Positions 27,481-36,903 of a DNA stretch of 64,000 nucleotides are shown one piece after another; the first letter of the stretch is position 1; each line of letters begins with the position of its first letter. The DNA comes from Candidatus Thiodiazotropha sp. (lineage in GTDB: Bacteria > Pseudomonadota > Gammaproteobacteria > Chromatiales > Chromatiaceae). The translations under genes and the position numbers were made by a program. The stretch spans positions 1-64,000 of the forward strand of contig JAIVEQ010000018.1 in NCBI GenBank assembly GCA_023838465.1, written 5' to 3'. The notes beneath the pieces are model-generated. The model did no database searches and was not told the DNA's origin. It saw only the letters and a list, made by a program, of their open reading frames with translations.

Positions 27481-27519
27481 TATGACAACAAGTCTATGAC
27501 AAGATCTCGATTATGACAA
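27481..27519. promoter_or_regulatory. Three TATGACAA direct repeats between the activator and folP
   Basis: TATGACAA occurs at 27481, 27495 and 27512, at 14- and 17-base intervals, in the 171-base gap between the divergent activator gene and folP. The TGACA core also appears in the dyads upstream of the xoxF and PQQ-ABC promoters. The repeats could be operator sites for the activator itself. This is inference. Confidence 0.5.
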
Positions 27520-27559
27520 ATAATACACCCTGTCCCGTCGACCTAACTTATTGTCAACC

Positions 27560-28378
27560 ATGAAAATATTACGGCCATTGGTGATGGGGATTCTGAATCT
27601 GACACCGGATAGTTTTTCCGATGGAGGGTGCTATGGTTCAGTGACAGCCGCTGTTGAACGGGGGCTGGAAATGGTACAGGAAGGGGCGGATATCATTGAT
27701 ATTGGTGGGGAGTCTACTCAACCCGAGGCTTCAAGAGTCAATGCATCAGAACAGCTCAGACGGGTACTCGAGACCATTGAACGGCTAAGGGAGCGGTTGC
27801 CCCAGGATTTTCCGATCAGTATTGATACCACATTGAGTGAGGTGGCATTCCAGGCAATCAATAGCGGGGCGACCATGATAAACGATATTTCTGCCGGTCG
27901 TGACGATCAGGAGATGCTGGCTGTTGCGGCATCTGCAGGTGTACTGCTTGTATTGATGCATATGCAAGGGTCACCTGAAACCATGCAGCGGGCACCGCTC
28001 TATCAGGATGTGGTCGCAGAGGTGATGGGCTTTCTGCAGGAACGGGTTGATGTTGCACTTGAGGCAGGGGTAAAGCGTGAGAACCTGATACTGGATCCCG
28101 GGATTGGATTTGGCAAGGGGCGGGAGCATAACCTGCAGTTATTGGGTTCACTGCAACGGATGGTGGAAATGGGTTACCCGCTTCTCCTCGGCGTCAGCCG
28201 GAAGCGTTTCATGGGTTCGATCTGCGAGATTGAACGGCCAGCACAGCTATTGCCGGCCACCTGTGCCTCTACCACCCTGGGTGTGATGGCAGGGGTTCGT
28301 ATATTTCGGGTACACGATGTCTGGCAGAATCGCCAGGCAGCCGATGTCGCCTGGGCGATCCGGTCTGTATCGATGTAG
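27560..28378 (+). CDS. folP: Dihydropteroate synthase
   Basis: A 272-residue FolP, which joins 4-aminobenzoate to the pterin pyrophosphate in folate synthesis. The signature MGILNLTPDSFSDGG is at residues 9-23, followed by EGADIIDIGGESTQPEA, NDISAGRDDQEML and DPGIGFGKGREHN. ATG at 27560 is preferred over the in-frame TTG at 27551. It is transcribed away from the activator gene, with no glmM or ftsH neighbour, so it is not in the usual E. coli context. Whether it is the genome's only folP is not visible here. It shares the folate precursor route with the H4MPT genes nearby. Confidence 0.93.
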   Translation: MKILRPLVMGILNLTPDSFSDGGCYGSVTAAVERGLEMVQEGADIIDIGGESTQPEASRVNASEQLRRVLETIERLRERLPQDFPISIDTTLSEVAFQAINSGATMINDISAGRDDQEMLAVAASAGVLLVLMHMQGSPETMQRAPLYQDVVAEVMGFLQERVDVALEAGVKRENLILDPGIGFGKGREHNLQLLGSLQRMVEMGYPLLLGVSRKRFMGSICEIERPAQLLPATCASTTLGVMAGVRIFRVHDVWQNRQAADVAWAIRSVSM

Positions 28379-28467
28379 GGAGCCATATTAATTAGTTCTT
28401 CCCCTGATCGAGTGGGCGACAGAAAGTGCATGAATAGGTCGCAACAAGTGAGTCTTCGATCTCGTGA

Positions 28468-28498
28468 TGTCTTTTAGGCGTCCCAGGCCTAAAAGACA
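28468..28498. terminator. Strong 12-bp hairpin downstream of folP
   Basis: TGTCTTTTAGGC (28468-28479) pairs fully with GCCTAAAAGACA (28487-28498) over a 7-base loop. It lies 90 bases after folP. On the plus strand no T-run follows, while the left arm has an internal TTTT. It may end folP transcription or, read leftward, formate dehydrogenase transcription. The remaining 370 bases to 28866 have higher GC and no recognised gene or known RNA. Confidence 0.6.
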
Positions 28499-28866
28499 CT
28501 CGATCTTTGACAACCTATTAGTGCCCCGGACGGTCCTGGTCACTGACACTACGTGATCACATCGCAAGCTCGTGACCACTCCGCCGTCAGTTCCCAAATG
28601 ACTGGACGCCGTGTTCGGATGCTCGCTTTGCATCCCCTCTGGCGCAAGGCACGACGGGTCTACAGTCTCGCCTCACGCCTACCGGGGACTAACCGCCTCG
28701 GCTTTCAGCCTTCCTTGGCGCTCAGCGATGGACGCCAATCCCCGCAAATATCTCAAACCTTCGGGTTAATAAACTAAATACTTGCTTGTTCCCGGATCAA
28801 GTCGGACTATGGGATAGCTCCCAGGAGTTCGAGTGGCGTAACGTATAGAGGATGAAACCATTTGCG

Positions 28867-31611
28867 TTACTCACCAGGCGCTACCCGGATGGCGCAGAAT
28901 TTGAATTCGGGTATCTTGGCGTCCGGGTCTAGGGCCTCGTTGGTGAGCAGATTGGCCGCTGCCTCTTGATAGCAAAAGGGAAGGAAGACCTGTCCAGGCT
29001 GCAATCCACTGTCGGCCCGGGCGAATGCAGTGACTTCGCCACGTCGTGATTGCAGTTGGATCGGATCGCCTGGCTGGACATTGATCCGGGTGAGCTCTCC
29101 CGGATGGAGACTGGCGACCGGTATCGGTTCGATGAGATCGAGTACTTCCGAACGGCGGGTCATGACGCCTGTGTGCCAGTGCTCCAGCTGACGGCCGGTA
29201 ATCAGTACCCAGGGGTAGGCTTCATCCGGTAACTCGTCTGCATTAGTGAAGGGGGCAGGCGTGAAGGTTGCCTTCCCGGATGAGGTCGGAAAGTGTTCGG
29301 TAAAAATCACCGGTTGTCCCGGATCATCCTCATCCTGGCAGGGATAGGTCACAGATCCAGCCTTTTCCAGCCGCTCCCAGGAGATACCGGCGATGCTCGG
29401 CATGGCCTGCCGCATTTCGGAAAATACCTCCCTCGGATGGTTGTAGTGCCAGTTCAGCCCCAGCCGGTTGGCCAATGCCTGAATGATCTCCAGATCCTGT
29501 CGTGCCTGACCGGGTGGATCCAGGGCCTGACGACCCAGCTGCACACGTCGGTCAGTATTGGTAAAGCTACCGTTCTTCTCGGCAAAGGCCGAGGCCGGCA
29601 GGATGACATCGGCATACCAGGCCGTCTCAGTCATGAAAATATCCTGTACCACCAGGTGATCGAGTCCGGCAAGTGCCTTACGCGCATGATTCAGGTTGGG
29701 ATCGGACATGGCAGGATTCTCACCCATGATATACATGCCTTTTATTGTGCCCTCGGTAATGGCATGCATGATCTCTACCACAGTAAGACCGGGATTCGGG
29801 TCAAGTGGCTGGTTCCATAAGGCTTCAAAGCGGGCTCTGACATCCGGGTCGTCGACCCGTTGATAGTCGGGAAAGACCATCGGAATCAAACCGACATCTG
29901 AGGCACCCTGTACATTGTTCTGTCCACGTAGGGGATGCAGACCGGTGCCTGGACGGCCGATCTGCCCTGTCATCAGGGCCAGAGAGATGAGGGCGCGGGC
30001 ATTGTCAGTGCCATGCACATGCTGAGAGACGCCCATGCCCCAGAAGATGATGGAGGCTTTTGAGGAGGCGTAGAGTCGCGCCACCTCGCGGATGGTGGCT
30101 GCATCGATACCACAGACAGATGCCATGGCTTCTGGGGTAAATGGCTGCAGGTGCGATTCCAGTGCTTGAAAACCATGGGTACGTTCAGCAACAAATTTTC
30201 TATCCACCAGATCCTGCTCGATCACAGCGTGCATGATGGCATTGAGCAGGGCTACATCGGTGTCAGGTTTGAAGTGGAGGAAGTGTGTGGCATGTCCGGC
30301 AATGGCGGTGCGACGGGGATCCATGACAATCAGTGTTTTGCCTGCCCTTACCTCGTTCTTTATGAAGGTGGCGGCTACCGGATGATTTTCGGTGGTGTTG
30401 GAACCGATGATCAGGATCAACTCCGCATCACTGACATCCACTACCGGATTGGAGACCGCACCGGAGCCGATCATCTCCAACAACGCGACCACGGAGGAGG
30501 CATGACAGAGACGGGTACAGTGATCCACATTGTTACTGCCAAAGCCGGTTCGAATCAGTTTCTGAAATAGATAGGCCTCTTCATTGGAGCACTTGGCAGA
30601 ACCAAAGCCGGCGAGTCCGGTGGGACCCAACTGATCATGCAGGTTGCGGAGTCCGGCAGCGGCAAAATCCAGCGCCTCTTCCCAGCTTGCTTCACGAAAA
30701 TCCATAAAAGGGTTTTCCCGGTCAAGATCAAGTCCAGCTCGTTTGGGTGCATCTTCCCGTCTTATCAGCGGTACAGTCAAGCGTTGGGGGTGGTGGACAT
30801 AGTCGAAACCATAACGCCCTTTGACACAGAGTCGGCTGTTGTTCGCCGGTCCATCACGGCCGGTAACATAACGTATCTTATTGTCACCAATATGATAGGT
30901 AAGCTGGCAGCCCACACCGCAGTAGGGGCAGACGGAATCAATCTCCTTTTCGATCGCTTGCTGACCCAGGCCTTTGGCAGGCATCAGCGCGCCAGTGGGA
31001 CAGGCCTGTACGCACTCGCCACAGGCGACGCAGCTACTCTCTCCAAGGGGGTCTTGAATGTCGAACACGATGGTAGACGCACTGCCGCGTCTGGCGTAAC
31101 CGATCACGTTGTTGACCTGTTCTTCACGGCAGGCCCGCAAGCAACGGGTACACTGAATACAGGCGTCCAGATTGACCGCGATGGCGGGGTGGGAGAGGTC
31201 AGTCGCCGGTTGTCTGCGGCCATGAAAGCGGGGTTTCCCAAGTTGCAGTTTCGTTGACCATTGGTCGAGTTCACTGGTCGGGCTATAGCGGGTTTCGGCG
31301 ATATCGGATTGAAGCAGTTCCAGTACCAGTTTTTGCGCCTGTCGTGGACGTGCGCCGCTGCTGTTGACCACCATTCCCTCGGTGGGTGTTCGACAGCAGG
31401 AGGCTGCCAGGCTCCGCTCACCCTCGATTTCAACCATACAGGCACGGCAGTTGCCATCGGCTCGCAGTCCCGACTTGTAGCAGAGATGAGGAATCTCCTT
31501 GCCGAAACGTTGTGCGGTCTGTAGCAGGGTCTCACCCGGGACGGCACTGACCGGCTCGCCGTCGATGATGAAATTGATTGCCTGGCTTGAGGGCAGAGGA
31601 TTACTCGCCAT
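28867..31611 (-). CDS. fdhA: NAD-linked formate dehydrogenase, alpha (Mo-bisMGD) subunit
   Basis: A 914-residue molybdopterin oxidoreductase that oxidises formate to CO2. The order is an N-terminal 2Fe-2S domain with CYKSGLRADGNCRACMVEIEG near residue 43, a bacterial 4Fe-4S ferredoxin region (ACIQCTRCLRACREEQ, SCVACGECVQACPTG) and the 4Fe-4S motif CPYCGVGCQLTYHIG near residue 238. The Mo-binding region follows, with HCTRLCHASSVV in which the Cys is the expected Mo ligand, and a C-terminal GRQLEHWHTGVMTRRSEVL. The arrangement matches FdsA/Fdh1A of methylotrophs. ATG at 31611 overlaps the fdhB stop by 11 bases. Formate from the Fhc complex would be its substrate. Confidence 0.94.
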   Translation of the reverse strand: MASNPLPSSQAINFIIDGEPVSAVPGETLLQTAQRFGKEIPHLCYKSGLRADGNCRACMVEIEGERSLAASCCRTPTEGMVVNSSGARPRQAQKLVLELLQSDIAETRYSPTSELDQWSTKLQLGKPRFHGRRQPATDLSHPAIAVNLDACIQCTRCLRACREEQVNNVIGYARRGSASTIVFDIQDPLGESSCVACGECVQACPTGALMPAKGLGQQAIEKEIDSVCPYCGVGCQLTYHIGDNKIRYVTGRDGPANNSRLCVKGRYGFDYVHHPQRLTVPLIRREDAPKRAGLDLDRENPFMDFREASWEEALDFAAAGLRNLHDQLGPTGLAGFGSAKCSNEEAYLFQKLIRTGFGSNNVDHCTRLCHASSVVALLEMIGSGAVSNPVVDVSDAELILIIGSNTTENHPVAATFIKNEVRAGKTLIVMDPRRTAIAGHATHFLHFKPDTDVALLNAIMHAVIEQDLVDRKFVAERTHGFQALESHLQPFTPEAMASVCGIDAATIREVARLYASSKASIIFWGMGVSQHVHGTDNARALISLALMTGQIGRPGTGLHPLRGQNNVQGASDVGLIPMVFPDYQRVDDPDVRARFEALWNQPLDPNPGLTVVEIMHAITEGTIKGMYIMGENPAMSDPNLNHARKALAGLDHLVVQDIFMTETAWYADVILPASAFAEKNGSFTNTDRRVQLGRQALDPPGQARQDLEIIQALANRLGLNWHYNHPREVFSEMRQAMPSIAGISWERLEKAGSVTYPCQDEDDPGQPVIFTEHFPTSSGKATFTPAPFTNADELPDEAYPWVLITGRQLEHWHTGVMTRRSEVLDLIEPIPVASLHPGELTRINVQPGDPIQLQSRRGEVTAFARADSGLQPGQVFLPFCYQEAAANLLTNEALDPDAKIPEFKFCAIRVAPGE

Positions 31612-33304
31612 GTTCCAACTCCTCAGGAAAATAGCGTAAAACGCTTAGCATTGGGTTGGGCGCCGCCTGTCCCAGACCACAGATAGAGGCATCGATCATG
31701 ACGTTGGAGAGCTCCTCCATCAGTGCTTTGTCCCACTGATTCTGCTCCATCAGTGCAACTGCCTTCTCGGTACCGACCCGACAGGGGGTGCATTGGCCAC
31801 AGGACTCATGGGCGAAGAAGCGCATCGCATTCAGTGCCGCTTCCCGGGCGCTGTCATGCTGCGAAAGGACGATAATGGCGGCTGAGCCGATAAAACAGCC
31901 ATGGGGTTGCAGGGTATCAAAATCGAGTGGAATATCGGCCAGCGAGGCGGGCAGGATGCCCCCGGAGGCTCCTCCCGGGAAGTAGCCATAGAGTTCATGT
32001 CCCTTCGCCATGCCATCACAATATTCATCTATCAGTTCGCGCAGGGTAATACCGGCCGGTGCCAGATGAACACCGGGTTTGTTAACCCGGCCACTGACCG
32101 AGAAAGTACGTAGACCCTGATGCCCGTGGCGCCCCTGACCAGCAAACCAGTCGGCACCTTTTTCCAGCAGCTCCCTGACCCAATAGAGGGTCTCCATGTT
32201 ATGTTCCAAGGTGGGATGGCCAAACAGTCCGACCTGGGCGACATAGGGTGGTCGCTGGCGGGGCATGCCACGCTTACCCTCGATCGATTCAATCATTGCG
32301 GACTCTTCGCCACAGATGTAAGCACCGGCACCCCGACGCAGATGGATGGGAGGCAGGGGGTAGGGCGGGTCAGCCTGCAGACGTGTCAGCTCTTTTCTCA
32401 GCAGGGTCCGGATAGCGGCGTATTCATCACGCAGATAGATATAGATCCCGGCAATATCGACCACCCGTGCGGCGATCAGCATCCCTTCGATAAAACGGTG
32501 TGGGTCCTGTTCCAGGAGATGACGGTCCTTGAAGGTCCCTGGCTCACCTTCGTCGATATTGACCGCCATCAGGCGAGGGCTCGGCTGCTCCCGCAGGATG
32601 CGCCATTTACGGCCGGCTGGGAAACCAGCGCCTCCCAGGCCTCTGAGATTGGCGTCCTCGAGAAGTTGGATGACCTGCTCCACTGACATGTGTTGCGGAT
32701 CATCGGACCCCTGGGTATTGATTCGACCAAGAAGATCATAACCGCCATCGGCACGATAGGCGGTGTAATCCCGGTAAGCGGGCATCTCAGGCTGTATACT
32801 GTTGCTGTTGACGAGCTGCTGTACTTTTTCGGCAGTGGCAGCGGCAACCTGATTCTTTCCCACCACCGCCACCGGTGCCTCCTGGCAGTAGCCGACACAG
32901 GGTACCCGTTGCACACGTACGCCATCCCCCAATGTGGTCTGCAGGTTATTGATCAGCGCTTCGGCACCGGCCAGCGAACAGGATATCGAATCACAGACCC
33001 TAACGGTCAGTGGCGGTGGGGCTGTTTCACCCTCTTTCACCAGATCGAAATGGTGATAGAAACTGGCTACCTCGTAGACCTCGGTGGAGGAGAGATTCAA
33101 CTCTTGCGCAAGGGCAACCAGATGATCGGCAGAGATATGTCCCTGACTGTCCTGGATGCGATGTAAATGTTCAATCAGTAAATCAGCACGGCGTGGTGCG
33201 TTTCCCAGCAGGTCTTTCACCTGGTTCAGTGCGGCTTGATTCACAGCGCGGCCTTTGGGGCGACCGCGCCGTCTTCTGTGTTCGGATTTGGTTTTTGTAG
33301 ACAA
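31601..33304 (-). CDS. fdhB: NAD-linked formate dehydrogenase, beta subunit (NuoE-NuoF fusion)
   Basis: A 567-residue protein joining a NuoE-like thioredoxin-fold 2Fe-2S domain (residues about 20-165; CDSISC and PCVGYCQEAP hold the cysteines) to a NuoF-like FMN and NADH domain. The latter has GLRGLGGAGFPAGRKW, GAYICGEESAMIESIEGKRG and the 4Fe-4S motif ESCGQCTPCRVGTEKA. It transfers electrons from the alpha subunit to NAD+. The fusion is the same as in Fdh1B of Methylorubrum (about 572 residues). A TTG at 33304 is the likely start because no ATG occurs nearby in frame. It is preceded by the sigma-54 promoter at 33379-33396. Confidence 0.94.
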   Translation of the reverse strand: MSTKTKSEHRRRRGRPKGRAVNQAALNQVKDLLGNAPRRADLLIEHLHRIQDSQGHISADHLVALAQELNLSSTEVYEVASFYHHFDLVKEGETAPPPLTVRVCDSISCSLAGAEALINNLQTTLGDGVRVQRVPCVGYCQEAPVAVVGKNQVAAATAEKVQQLVNSNSIQPEMPAYRDYTAYRADGGYDLLGRINTQGSDDPQHMSVEQVIQLLEDANLRGLGGAGFPAGRKWRILREQPSPRLMAVNIDEGEPGTFKDRHLLEQDPHRFIEGMLIAARVVDIAGIYIYLRDEYAAIRTLLRKELTRLQADPPYPLPPIHLRRGAGAYICGEESAMIESIEGKRGMPRQRPPYVAQVGLFGHPTLEHNMETLYWVRELLEKGADWFAGQGRHGHQGLRTFSVSGRVNKPGVHLAPAGITLRELIDEYCDGMAKGHELYGYFPGGASGGILPASLADIPLDFDTLQPHGCFIGSAAIIVLSQHDSAREAALNAMRFFAHESCGQCTPCRVGTEKAVALMEQNQWDKALMEELSNVMIDASICGLGQAAPNPMLSVLRYFPEELEHGE

Positions 33305-33378
33305 TCGCTCTATCTCTAGTTAATTCGGACAGCAGATAAGCAGTCATGGAGTGAGGTTAGTTATTGTAAACAAGTAGA

Positions 33379-33396
33379 ACGCAACTTGTGTGCCAG
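33379..33396 (-). promoter_or_regulatory. Sigma-54 promoter for fdhBA
   Basis: Minus-strand CTGGCACACAAGTTGCGT contains TGGCAC-N5-TTGC with GG-N10-GC spacing, matching the -24/-12 consensus closely. The predicted transcript start is near 33369, giving a leader of about 65 bases before fdhB. The same 18 bases occur without a change upstream of xoxF at 49096-49113. The neighbouring divergent metallohydrolase gene has no such site. Confidence 0.85.
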
Positions 33397-33576
33397 TGTG
33401 AACTAAGTTGTCAGCTGAAATGTAAGCATGCACCTTTGCGAGTCGGCGCGTTCTACAAAGAGTGGCATGTTTTTCTCATGGAAGATACCAACCCTAATGC
33501 CTGTATTCAGATCAGGCAGGGCTAAACAATCATTCTGGCGCTTTTCGTCAGGCATCACTCAAACGTATCTGACTCT

Positions 33577-34560
33577 ATGGACTCAGCTCTAATGACAAAA
33601 CATAGGCCACGGGGTGATTTGAACAGGTGGCATACTTTAAGACTTCAAACCCTTGTTGTGTTCATGTTGTTGTGTCTAGACACTGGCATACTCCAGGCAC
33701 AACCAAGCGGATTCATGGAAATCGCCCCTGGCATCTATCTGCGGCCAGGGATTCAGCAGAATTTTTCCTCACACAATCGAGGACACATCGCCAACATCGG
33801 TTTTATTGTGGGCAAACAGGCTGTTGCTGTGATTGATACCGGGAGTTCCTACCAAGAGGGGTTGGCCCTGCGCCAGGCGATCCGCGAAATCACAGCTCTA
33901 CCCATTGAATACGTGATTCTGACCCATATGCACCCGGACCATACCTTGGGTGCAGCCGCCTTTGACCAGGATAAACCGGTGTATATCGGCCATGCTCAGT
34001 TGAAGGATGCTTTGATCAGGCGGCAGACCTACTATCTGGATCGGCTCAAAGAGGTACTGGGCAGTACAGCGGAGGGAACCCGTCTGGCGCTGCCCTCAGC
34101 GGGTGTTGAGATCGACCAGGAGGTGAAGTTGGAGCTGGGCGACAGGATACTTGAGTTGCAGGCCTATCCAACGGCGCGTACCAACAATGACCTGAGTATC
34201 TACGACAGGAACAGCGGGACATTGTGGCTTTCTGATCTACTTTTTGTGGAACGGACACCCGTGGTGGACGGTAGCCTGTTGGGTTGGTTGAAGGTCATCG
34301 ATGATCTGGACCAACGCGAAGCGATACGTGTAGTACCAGGGCATGGGCCGGTGGTCAATGAATGGAAAGAGGCCCTGGCTGACCAACGACGCTATCTTGA
34401 AGCACTGCTGTCCGGTATCCGTAAGATCGTCAGAAAAAACGGAACCATAGAACAGGCGATAGAGCGCGTGGGCCAGGAAGAAAAGGATAACTGGCTGCTA
34501 TTCGATGAATACCATGGCAGGAATGTAACCGCCAGTTTTGTGGAATTGGAATGGGAGTAG
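33577..34560 (+). CDS. Quinoprotein relay zinc metallohydrolase (MBL fold)
   Basis: A 327-residue exported metallo-beta-lactamase-fold protein. The zinc motif THMHPDHTLGA lies near residue 113 and a late metal His in VVPGHGPVV near residue 258. An N-terminal hydrophobic segment (TLVVFMLLCLDTGILQAQ) is a probable signal peptide, so it acts in the periplasm. The protein fits the quinoprotein relay system zinc metallohydrolase families that recur with PQQ dehydrogenases and SoxYZ-like carriers. The real substrate is unknown. The start may be ATG 33577 or 33592. It is divergent from fdhB. Confidence 0.84.
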   Translation: MDSALMTKHRPRGDLNRWHTLRLQTLVVFMLLCLDTGILQAQPSGFMEIAPGIYLRPGIQQNFSSHNRGHIANIGFIVGKQAVAVIDTGSSYQEGLALRQAIREITALPIEYVILTHMHPDHTLGAAAFDQDKPVYIGHAQLKDALIRRQTYYLDRLKEVLGSTAEGTRLALPSAGVEIDQEVKLELGDRILELQAYPTARTNNDLSIYDRNSGTLWLSDLLFVERTPVVDGSLLGWLKVIDDLDQREAIRVVPGHGPVVNEWKEALADQRRYLEALLSGIRKIVRKNGTIEQAIERVGQEEKDNWLLFDEYHGRNVTASFVELEWE

Positions 34561-34733
34561 GCATAAATCCCACAGTGAATGGAGTGGTTTCAGGGTCTGA
34601 ACTGTTTCCGCTTTTTAACTTCCAATTTGGAGGGTATGTGAGTTCGGCAAGTCGTGGATAAGCCTGGGCCCAATCCCTAATTTCTAAACCAGCTTGGCCA
34701 GAGCCAATCTGTCTCATATGAGGATTAAGTGAA

Positions 34734-35582
34734 ATGACAACTGTTTCAAATTTGAAACACAATAAGCTGGTGCGAAAGGTCGTTCAGATTTCATTATCGA
34801 CATTTTTTTTATGCACTCTGATGATCACAACCTTATCCGCAGCAGAGACGGATGGACGCTGGCATGAGATCAAGACCTCTCTGTTCGGTGATCGGGCCAT
34901 ACAGAATGGTGAGGATGTGATCGGGCTGGAGACACCCTATCGCGCCCTGGATGCCGCAGTTGTACCGATCAGCATTGAGTCGAAGATTGCACAGTCCCAG
35001 GACAACTACATCAAGTCGCTCTACTTGGTGATTGATAACAACCCTTCGCCAATCGCTGCAATCTTTCATTTTCCTGGAAAGCATAATTGGCAGAGCCTGT
35101 CGACCCGGGTGCGTGTCAACGCCTATACCGATCTGCGTGTCATCGCTGAAATCAGTGATGGGAACATTTATATGGTGAACAACTATGTCAAGGCATCAGG
35201 GGGTTGTTCTGCACCTTCACTCAAGGATCCTGCCGCAGCGGCGGCGCATCTGGGGAAAATAAAGTTAAAGTTGCCGAAGGCATCCGGATTAGGCGACTTG
35301 CTGTCAACCCAGTTGTTGATCAAACATCCGAATAGTTCCGGACTGCAGTTCGATCAAATCTCCAGGCAGTATATCCCGGCAAACTTTATTCGCTCCATCC
35401 AGGTTACCTTTAATGATGAGGTTGTATTCACCGCAGACTCAGATATCTCCATCAGTGAAGATCCAAGCATTCATTTTGGATTCAGGCCTGAAGAAGAGGG
35501 TGTATTGAAAGTAGAGGTAAAGGACTCCACCGGTCGGACCTTCAATCACAGTGTTGATTTGCCCAACCAGGAGAAGGGCTGA
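34734..35582 (+). CDS. Quinoprotein-associated SoxYZ-like fusion carrier
   Basis: A 282-residue exported protein (signal peptide ending near TTLSAAETDGR). The N-terminal half resembles SoxY and the C-terminal half (IKHPNSSGLQFDQISRQYIPANFI onwards) resembles SoxZ. Between them is ASGGCSAPSLKDP, an internal version of the GGC swinging-arm motif of SoxY, so Cys near residue 160 could carry a covalently bound group. Such fusions recur with PQQ dehydrogenases. It follows the metallohydrolase gene after 174 bases. What is carried is unknown; a role in sulfur metabolism is not shown. Confidence 0.86.
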   Translation: MTTVSNLKHNKLVRKVVQISLSTFFLCTLMITTLSAAETDGRWHEIKTSLFGDRAIQNGEDVIGLETPYRALDAAVVPISIESKIAQSQDNYIKSLYLVIDNNPSPIAAIFHFPGKHNWQSLSTRVRVNAYTDLRVIAEISDGNIYMVNNYVKASGGCSAPSLKDPAAAAAHLGKIKLKLPKASGLGDLLSTQLLIKHPNSSGLQFDQISRQYIPANFIRSIQVTFNDEVVFTADSDISISEDPSIHFGFRPEEEGVLKVEVKDSTGRTFNHSVDLPNQEKG

Positions 35583-35598
35583 GAACATTGGGTATTCC

Positions 35599-35631
35599 AG
35601 TACGCCATCAATATCGCCTTGATGGCGTACT
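35599..35631. terminator. Bidirectional terminator between convergent genes
   Basis: A perfect 13-bp hairpin: AGTACGCCATCAA (35599-35611) pairs with TTGATGGCGTACT (35619-35631) with a 7-base loop. It lies 17 bases after the SoxYZ-like gene, and its right arm overlaps the stop codon of the convergent 124-residue gene. The T-run is weak on both sides. Confidence 0.65.
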
Positions 35632-36004
35632 AGAAGCAACGAAGTGTGGACTCAGCCTGCACTTCCCTTAACTTCGCCACTGCCGTTTTGGACCAGTTGG
35701 AATTCGTATAGATGGCATTCCGCCCGACCCCCGGCATCTGCTGAAGACGTAGTAGCGTCTCAATCTGTTCGTATTCATTGTAGGGGATGGATTTGGCGAT
35801 AAAATCGATACTGCAGGAGCATTTGTGCAGCATTTCCGAGGTCTGTCCATTTGACGCCATACAACCGATCACATAATCAACGATGACTGAGGTTGGATAG
35901 GCCCGTGTCTTTTCCTGATCCTTGCGGGATTCATCTGCAACGGCCAGGGTGCAGAAGAGCAGGCCGGTAGACAACAGGGGTGGAAAGTAGCTTCTGATAG
36001 ACAT
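35630..36004 (-). CDS. Exported hypothetical protein of the quinoprotein region
   Basis: A 124-residue protein, not recognised by family. An N-terminal hydrophobic stretch (YFPPLLSTGLLFCTLAVADES) is a probable signal peptide. The mature part has five cysteines, counting CMASNG and the close pair in HKCSCSIDFIAK, and a Cys near the end (TLRCF), which suggests disulfides in the periplasm. ATG at 36004 is preferred over 36019 because GATGAGG gives it a Shine-Dalgarno. It runs leftward after the 239-residue protein gene, 41 bases away. It may be a partner of the methanol oxidation system, judged only from position. Confidence 0.65.
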   Translation of the reverse strand: MSIRSYFPPLLSTGLLFCTLAVADESRKDQEKTRAYPTSVIVDYVIGCMASNGQTSEMLHKCSCSIDFIAKSIPYNEYEQIETLLRLQQMPGVGRNAIYTNSNWSKTAVAKLREVQAESTLRCF

Positions 36005-36045
36005 TGTAACTAACCTCATCGTGTTCTTGAAAACCGGATCATTCT

Positions 36046-36735
36046 TCAGCTCGCAGGTGTGAGTTTTTGGAATGTCATCGCTTCATCGATTGATGCACTT
36101 TTTCCATTTTCGTCCGGCACGACAGTATGGATACGATAGATGCCACCAGGGACCTGATCAGAGAATGTGATTTCGTAACGCTTATGGATATACATTTTGA
36201 GGTTGGTAACTGCATTCGGATCTGCGATGAAGGGTGTGACAACCACTTCGGTGCCATTTACCTCCTTTCCATCAAAGGTGATTTTAATATCACGTATCTC
36301 TGTGGGTTGTTTGAAGGAATCCCGAATTCGGTTTCTAAAATAGCTATTCGATCCACCACTATCTTTGCTCATACGGGAGATATCCCGCTCCATAAAATGG
36401 ATGATCACAGGATTACCGGTATAACCGACAGCAGGGGAGAAATCGATATGGTGAGGACCACTGAGGAAATCGAATTCCAGGTTTCGCTGACTTTCACCTA
36501 CTACATCTGTAACCGTCACTTTAATCTTGTCGGTGAAACTTTCCGCACCTTTTGTGACGCTTGAAAAATTGTAATTCAGACAGCTTCCCTTAAAGACACC
36601 CTGCAGGTGATCTTTAATAAACATCAGCTGCTGTGCTCTGTTGAGTTCAGCGGGAGGTGCTGCCTCCGCTGCGAATACAGATGCCATGATCAACAGTAGC
36701 GTCACAAGGGTGACGGCTTTATAGTGACGATACAT
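36046..36735 (-). CDS. Exported beta-rich hypothetical protein
   Basis: A 229-residue protein with signal peptide MYRHYKAVTLVTLLLIMASVFAA, cleavage probably after AEA. The mature part has many beta-strand-like segments (FTDKIKVTVTDVVGES, HIDFSPAVGYTGNPVIIHFMER) and a late segment IRDIKITFDGKEVNG, which is SoxZ-like in length and pattern but shows no clear family motif. One Cys lies in GSCLNYNF. ATG at 36735 has GAGGAGACC before it. The neighbours are all PQQ-associated periplasmic proteins. No family was assigned. Confidence 0.65.
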   Translation of the reverse strand: MYRHYKAVTLVTLLLIMASVFAAEAAPPAELNRAQQLMFIKDHLQGVFKGSCLNYNFSSVTKGAESFTDKIKVTVTDVVGESQRNLEFDFLSGPHHIDFSPAVGYTGNPVIIHFMERDISRMSKDSGGSNSYFRNRIRDSFKQPTEIRDIKITFDGKEVNGTEVVVTPFIADPNAVTNLKMYIHKRYEITFSDQVPGGIYRIHTVVPDENGKSASIDEAMTFQKLTPAS

Positions 36736-36903
36736 TGAATAAGGTCTCCTCAATTCTTCAAGCAACGAGATCTATAGTAACCCATGCAACGTAATGCAAA
36801 GAACGCATAGTCAAGGGATGATACGTACAGAAATCTCTGTATCCTTCAATATACAATAGCGATATTTGCGTTGTATTTTTCTACATTTCTGAATAGATAC
36901 TAG

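Noticed and set aside
33420-33576. TGGCATG and TGGCGC strings upstream of the metallohydrolase gene
   Set aside because: No GC at the required 10-base distance, so they are not -24/-12 promoters.
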